From positions 174,702-238,701 of the forward strand of contig KN834805.1 of the NCBI GenBank assembly GCA_000827265.1: a stretch of DNA of 64,000 bases, in the 5' to 3' direction. This document shows positions 59,483 through 64,000 of the stretch, one piece after another (the stretch's first letter is position 1; each line of letters opens with the position of its first letter). The DNA comes from Collybiopsis luxurians FD-317 M1. Its lineage: Eukaryota; Basidiomycota; Agaricomycetes; Agaricales; Omphalotaceae. The notes beneath the pieces are model-generated. The model saw only the letters and a list, made by a program, of their open reading frames with translations. It was not told the DNA's origin and did not search any database. A program made the translations under genes and the position numbers.

Positions 59483-62400
59483 TCAAGATTGTCCTGTAGA
59501 AGGACGACCGACCCACTGGAGTAGTTCATCCACTTCAGTCATGAACTGATTCCATTCAATCTGGCTGGGGGGATTTTATGTATGATGAGCAGCATTAAAG
59601 TGAAAATCAAATAAATAATTGCACTTACCTCGAAGAAGTGCTGTTTGTAAACTGGCCTGTTCCCAACTCATATATCATTCCATCTATTCCCTGAGTGGGT
59701 AGCAAGGTGCTTTCGGAATTGCATGCCACAGAATCACAAGGCAGGTCCATGTCTGTGCCTGCATCTATATGGACTGGCAACCCACTGAGGTCATTTGAAG
59801 TGACTGGGAAGCTCCAATCGGCAAAGTCAGAACCAAGATTGACATTGAAAGACTCTAATGACAAATTGGTTGAGGGATTATATTGGGATCGCCAGGCTGT
59901 TTGCTGAGAACCAGCACCTGGCCTGGAAGTAGGCACATCTTTGTCAGAATGAACAGACATTGAACTTCCTTCGTAGAGACTACGGGTGCGCTTTAAGGAT
60001 GAGAGCTTCTCCCCTGGAGGTATCTGACTAACAGAAATTACAGACAAGAGAATGTCCCTTGCAGGACTATTATGGTGCATCCAAAAATCACATTCTACAG
60101 GCACTCACAGAAAACGGCCAGCCATTTCAAATCTTTCTGTATGCATCAGTTTTGATTCCAAATCCAGATAAGGCTTTAGTAAACCTCTGCATACCTGTCC
60201 TCATATAGAGCCAGCATATCCAGACACTTTTGTATGTTGTTCATTTCCTCTGTTGTATTTAGGGATATCTTGGATTGAATTCCACGCCAAAGGTTGATCA
60301 AAAGAACAGTGGCACAGGAGAAGATTGGAGGCTGGTGAAAGAAAACCACCCATCTATCTGATTAAAAATTTCTCTTAAACTTAGCTATGCACGTACTACA
60401 AGGTGCGCAAATCGAATCTGGTATTGTTGATGGTGGCCATTGAGAATATGAACACAGGAACGGGCAGCATTGGTGCATATGGCCAATGAAGGAAACATTG
60501 AGATAGATTTCTGACCAGGCCCAGACATAAAATGCCTATGAACTAGACAGGTACATCAGCAAAAATGGTAGAGCCTTAACATCAATTTGAACAAACCTTG
60601 TATCTGAACCCAGTAAAATCCTGCATAGAGCATCACTGATTGATGAGCAAATACAGCGTCTTTTTGGTGAGGATTGAATTTCACTAGGCAAAATCATCAG
60701 ACACAGTTAACACTGGTTATGGAGCATAATTACAGAAGTCAGGTAACTCCTCTATCCACTTGTTCAAGGCTGAGTCAATTTCTGAGAGAGCCTTCTGATT
60801 CCATTCTGCAGTGGAAAGGTTTGTTGGTCCCCATGGATATAGATGCCTTACTGAATACTGCAAAGTTCAATACTTCAATACTTGAACCACAGAGAACATT
60901 GGAAGGACTTACAATTGAGTGTTGAGCAAAACCAAGAATCTCCATGAGCTTGATGTGGTGAATCAAGAAAGTCAATTGTGATGGTATGTTTTTGGGTTGC
61001 TTAAATGCATCATCCAGGTTAGGAGGCTCCCAGTATTCATCATCACAGACTATGGGTAGTTCAAGATCCAAGCTTCCATGAATTAAAATTTAAAATAAAA
61101 AAAATGAGAAAAGATTGTTATCAGAAGCTGCAAATTAACTCACTCATTGGGATGAGTTAATTTTGGCCTTCCAAGAGCTATACTGACAGCTGTATCAAAC
61201 ATAATAAGCTGCCAGAATGCTCGCTTCCACAATTCGACCTCCTTCACATCTCTACCCTTGCCAAAACCTGAACGGTGTACGCCGATCATTTGTGCAAGCT
61301 GGACACCAGTTCCAATCAATACCCAGCATGTTTCCACCATATGTGTTGCAAGCATAAAAATTACAGACAACTATTTTTAACATAAGAACCCCCAATGAGT
61401 TACGGAGAAAACTTGAAAAAAAAAAAAAAAAGAATCTGAAGACATACCGGATACACCTGCAGTGCATAAACAGAAGGAGATTCGAGGAAGATGTTTGGTA
61501 CAAATTCTATCTGATTGAAGTATCTCCAGCCGGCAGAGTGCTTTGAGGTCATATCACCATATAGGACTCGAGGATCATCTGAGTATCGAGATGCAAGAGC
61601 ACAAACAGCAAGCACAGTAGAGCCAAATGTCTGGTCATATAGATGTAACTTGGCAGCAATGGATTTCTCAAAAGTAGGCCTATGAAGCAATGGATAGAAT
61701 GGATTTAAGTGTTCCCAGTATAAAGCCAGCAAATGCTCAAAAAGGTCTTCTGGGGGATATTCATAGGGTATCGGCTCGTACTGATGTACAGCATGCCACT
61801 GCAGAGCAAGGTTGGCTTTACATTGAGGAAATTCAGGACAAAAACTCACAGGCTTCAGATCCCAAAACTGTGATCTCTTCAAATCTATGGAAATCCTTCC
61901 CCTGGATCCTTCATCAAGGTTATCTCGCGCATCAAGGGCAGTCTGGAGGAGACTGATGTGAGATGATTGTTCAAATTGACGGTCTTGATAATGATTCAAA
62001 GAAAGACCTTCCAGTCGATCACCCAAAGTTTTGGTAGAATCTGTCTCAGGAGGCTCTTCATTTGATGCGGGAGGAGATAACTCGGAAGTGATGGCAGTTT
62101 CGCCTTGTAGACTGCGAAGGTAAGCCACTTCCTTCTCAAGTGCTTGAGAGTGCAAAGCCAGGTCAACTAGCATTCTTCGAACCACATGGGTACTGGTAGG
62201 CACATTAAACGCGGTGGGAGCAGCCAAAATAGCAGAAATGAGAGATTGGACAGATTCTGAATCTGGAGGAGTCTGCGGGTAACGCGATTTTGGACCTCGT
62301 TTCTGCAGGGCGGGAATGAGTCTTTAAGGGTCTGCAAATGGTAAGTCATCTACTCTTTTTACGATGTCCCGTGTGCATTGCCGGTTCAATCTTGAGCATT

Positions 62401-62554
62401 CGGAGCATACATTTCCTGGTACATTATCCCCGTCGCCTATCGAAGCATGTCAGTTGAATGCTTTGAGCAAATTTGTGACAGACATACAACGAACTTTGCG
62501 TTTATAACAATTGTCGCAAGCCTCTCGCTTACCGAGACTAACTGGGGGCATCAT
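59483..62554 (-). pseudogene. Zn2Cys6 transcription factor copy I, disrupted in exon 7
   Basis: Starts at ATG 62554 (MMPPVSLGKREACDNCYKRK) with an intact zinc cluster. Exons 1-6 and 8-12 can be spliced in frame, and the last exon ends SQIEWNQFMTEVDELLQW at 59483. Exon 7 alone is broken. After DFCNYAP the codon is TAA (copy H has CAA, Gln), and a single base is missing about 30 nt further on (GCCTAG against TACCTAG). The remaining frame would yield a protein ending in the regulatory domain at roughly 60 percent of its length. So few lesions suggest recent inactivation, or less likely sequencing error in this exon. Confidence 0.78.
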
Positions 62555-62799
62555 TTCACGATGTTGATAGGCAGATTAGGTTCAAGAAGAAAGGTAATAT
62601 TCGGGTCCCACGCTACACACAAGAAACTTGGATCAAGAAGTCGAGGATTGCAGCCAGAGCGGCACCGCCTCTTTAGTTTACCATCGATTATGATAAAAAT
62701 TCCGCAGTCAATAATTCCAGAAATAGGTTGACCTATCCTTGATACTACGTACCAAATATCTAATACGTGAATGCGGTGGATACAACTAAATGCATATGA
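62555..62799. other. 5' flank of copy I
   Basis: No frame recognised. It holds the copy I promoter region and ends at the relic of copy J. Confidence 0.4.
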
Positions 62800-62980
62800 T
62801 CAGAATCCAGCGGCGGGACAATTAACCAACCGGAGTAGCTCATTTGCTTCAACCAGCTACATAGTTGTCTTGACCGAAAAAATGTGCATCAGCTGAACAT
62901 TGTAAGTGTAACAAAATTACGGAAGTGCAACTACTAACCTCGAAGATGACTGGCGTGCTCAAAGTCGGAAAGTCTATAAA
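62800..62980 (-). pseudogene. Relic of a further Zn2Cys6 copy (J): last exons only
   Basis: On the minus strand 62800 to about 62850 reads VEANELLRLVNCPAAGF and stop, matching the C-terminus of D/E (VDELLHLVNYPSAGQL). The preceding exon end at 62939 has a GT donor after TTCGAG, as in copies H and I. Upstream of about 62,980 similarity stops, so only the tail survives. Confidence 0.6.
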
Positions 62981-63780
62981 ACCCCATTTTTTGAATCTGA
63001 CTTTTAGCCCATCACACCTTACATTCTCTTTGTTTTTGAGATTTCGGAAGCAAGCCATTCTTTCTCTTCTGCTTGCAAAATGCGGGCTCCGTCTGTTCCT
63101 AGCTGCGCTCCATAGGGAAGCTCTGATGACAACCTCAACCTCAACCTCCAAGGTGCAACGTTACAATAGCCATCCAATTTCTGAACTGTCTATAGCATTG
63201 ACATAACTACAGTAAATACGGGAACAGTGGCGCACTGGGCGCACTTACTGTCCATAGTCAAAATCCTCTGCTCGTGTTTCAAGGAACTTTTTTGGGCCTT
63301 GGCCTGATAAGTATCCGTCCCCTCAACATGTCGTATAAGAGGCAAACTCGGCTCGATACTGATGTTTGTGAGATTTTTGAAAAATAAATCAAAAAGGAAA
63401 TTTCCAAAAAAGGAAAAAAGAGAAGGAGAGTTTGAACAAGTTTCGCATCTTCGTTGGGTCTAATTATACCTCTGGGCTGGCAATCAACTCCTTCTGGGAT
63501 GTCTGGCAACTTCTGAGGCTGCAATCTTTTTTTTGCCATTGTCATTCAATGTTTTCGGCTTGACAAGATACTAAAAAGAAAATGCATATCCCATTCACTC
63601 ACTTCTTGCTATATACCCACAAAATAATGTCAGCATAATCCTATCATATAAATAAGTATCTGAGATTTTTTTGAGGCCTAAGTGACTGGACTCGAGCATG
63701 CCAAATGAATTATTTCTGAAATTAACAAAAAAGGGAATTTAGATACTGAGGCCAAGCCGTTGAATGCCGCAGCTTTACAT
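62981..63780. other. No supportable gene
   Basis: A minus-strand frame from 63539 (MAKKRLQPQKLPDIPEG) with a possible GT donor after CQPR could be a first exon, but no continuation or motif supports it. Otherwise AT-rich sequence. Confidence 0.35.
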
Positions 63781-63945
63781 TTAGCGCCCAGAAGCTTGCG
63801 CTTCGTTTCTCTTATAAACTTGTTCTTCTGGAATATCCTCAGTGTCACTGTCTACTGTGTCTGGCATTAATGCAGGCTGCAGATACCATTGCTCTTCTTC
63901 ATATACTCTCCAAGTGTCCAGCTGTTTCTTGTCTTTCAGGCACCC
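63781..63945 (-). CDS. Unidentified C-terminal exon running towards the window edge
   Basis: A minus-strand frame ends at TAA 63781-63783 and reads KDKKQLDTWRVYEEEQWYLQ, then an acidic PDTVDSDTEDIPEEQ stretch and a short basic end. Codon composition is coding-like, and a splice acceptor could lie near 63,945. The rest of the gene would be beyond the window. No family recognised; it could equally be an old transposon protein tail. Confidence 0.3.
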   Translation of the reverse strand, partial: GCLKDKKQLDTWRVYEEEQWYLQPALMPDTVDSDTEDIPEEQVYKRNEAQASGR

Positions 63946-64000
63946 TCAGAAAGGACTGTCCACTCGCTGCCAGCTACACTTTCTAGTCCTCTTAAAAGGT

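Noticed and set aside
62266..62334. TAA in exon 2 of copy I as an inactivating stop
   Set aside because: The TAA falls in a GT-AG intron between the KR and KRGPK codons that is conserved in copies G, H, D and E, so it is spliced out.
63279..63539. First exon of a new gene (MAKKRLQPQKLPDIPEG)
   Set aside because: Only one possible splice donor and no downstream exon or motif in support; left as unassigned.

Overview
The window is nuclear DNA of a filamentous basidiomycete, most likely an agaricomycete mushroom. Genes are dense with short (about 50-70 nt) introns, and the content is typical of such fungi: a CHS7 chitin-synthase chaperone, a trifunctional FOL1 folate enzyme, ribosomal protein eS30, NmrA-like proteins, CVNH lectin-like proteins, Zn2Cys6 regulators and GH128-type beta-1,3-glucanases. 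The species cannot be named from sequence alone. All functions are read from sequence; no database search was possible.

Layout. 1-2.6 kb: two tandem CVNH genes. 3.2-6.7 kb: a tandem pair of NmrA-like genes, the left one broken, the right one intact. 7.3-8.2 kb: a Ser-rich protein with a C-terminal membrane anchor. 9.2-13.8 kb: a seven-exon Zn2Cys6 regulator of 1437 aa with a GC-AG intron inside the zinc cluster. 13.8-19.8 kb: no supportable gene. 19.8-21.1 kb: CHS7.

21.4-46.6 kb is the unusual part. A cassette of about 8-9 kb (Zn2Cys6 gene on +, Zn2Cys6 gene on - tail-to-tail with it, GH128 gene on -) is present three times in tandem. In unit 1 (A, B, GH-1) every gene is dead. In unit 2 the + copy (C) and GH-2 are dead but the - copy (D) is intact. 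In unit 3 the + copy (F) is a deletion derivative, while E and GH-3 are intact. Decay in unit 1 and copy C is mostly C-to-T, often CGA to TGA. Copy A also carries a tRNA-derived SINE-like insertion with an 8-bp target duplication.

46.6-51.1 kb: housekeeping genes eS30 (-) and FOL1 (+), divergently arranged. 51.5-62.6 kb: more members of the Zn2Cys6 family. G (+, intact, most divergent, with a 6-nt micro-exon) converges on H (-, intact); a later duplication of the G tail plus H left a G-tail relic and copy I (-, broken in one exon). A last-exon relic (J) lies at 62.8 kb and an unidentified C-terminal exon at the right edge. In total there are nine full or near-full members plus two relics, with intact reading frames reconstructed exon by exon for D, E, G and H.
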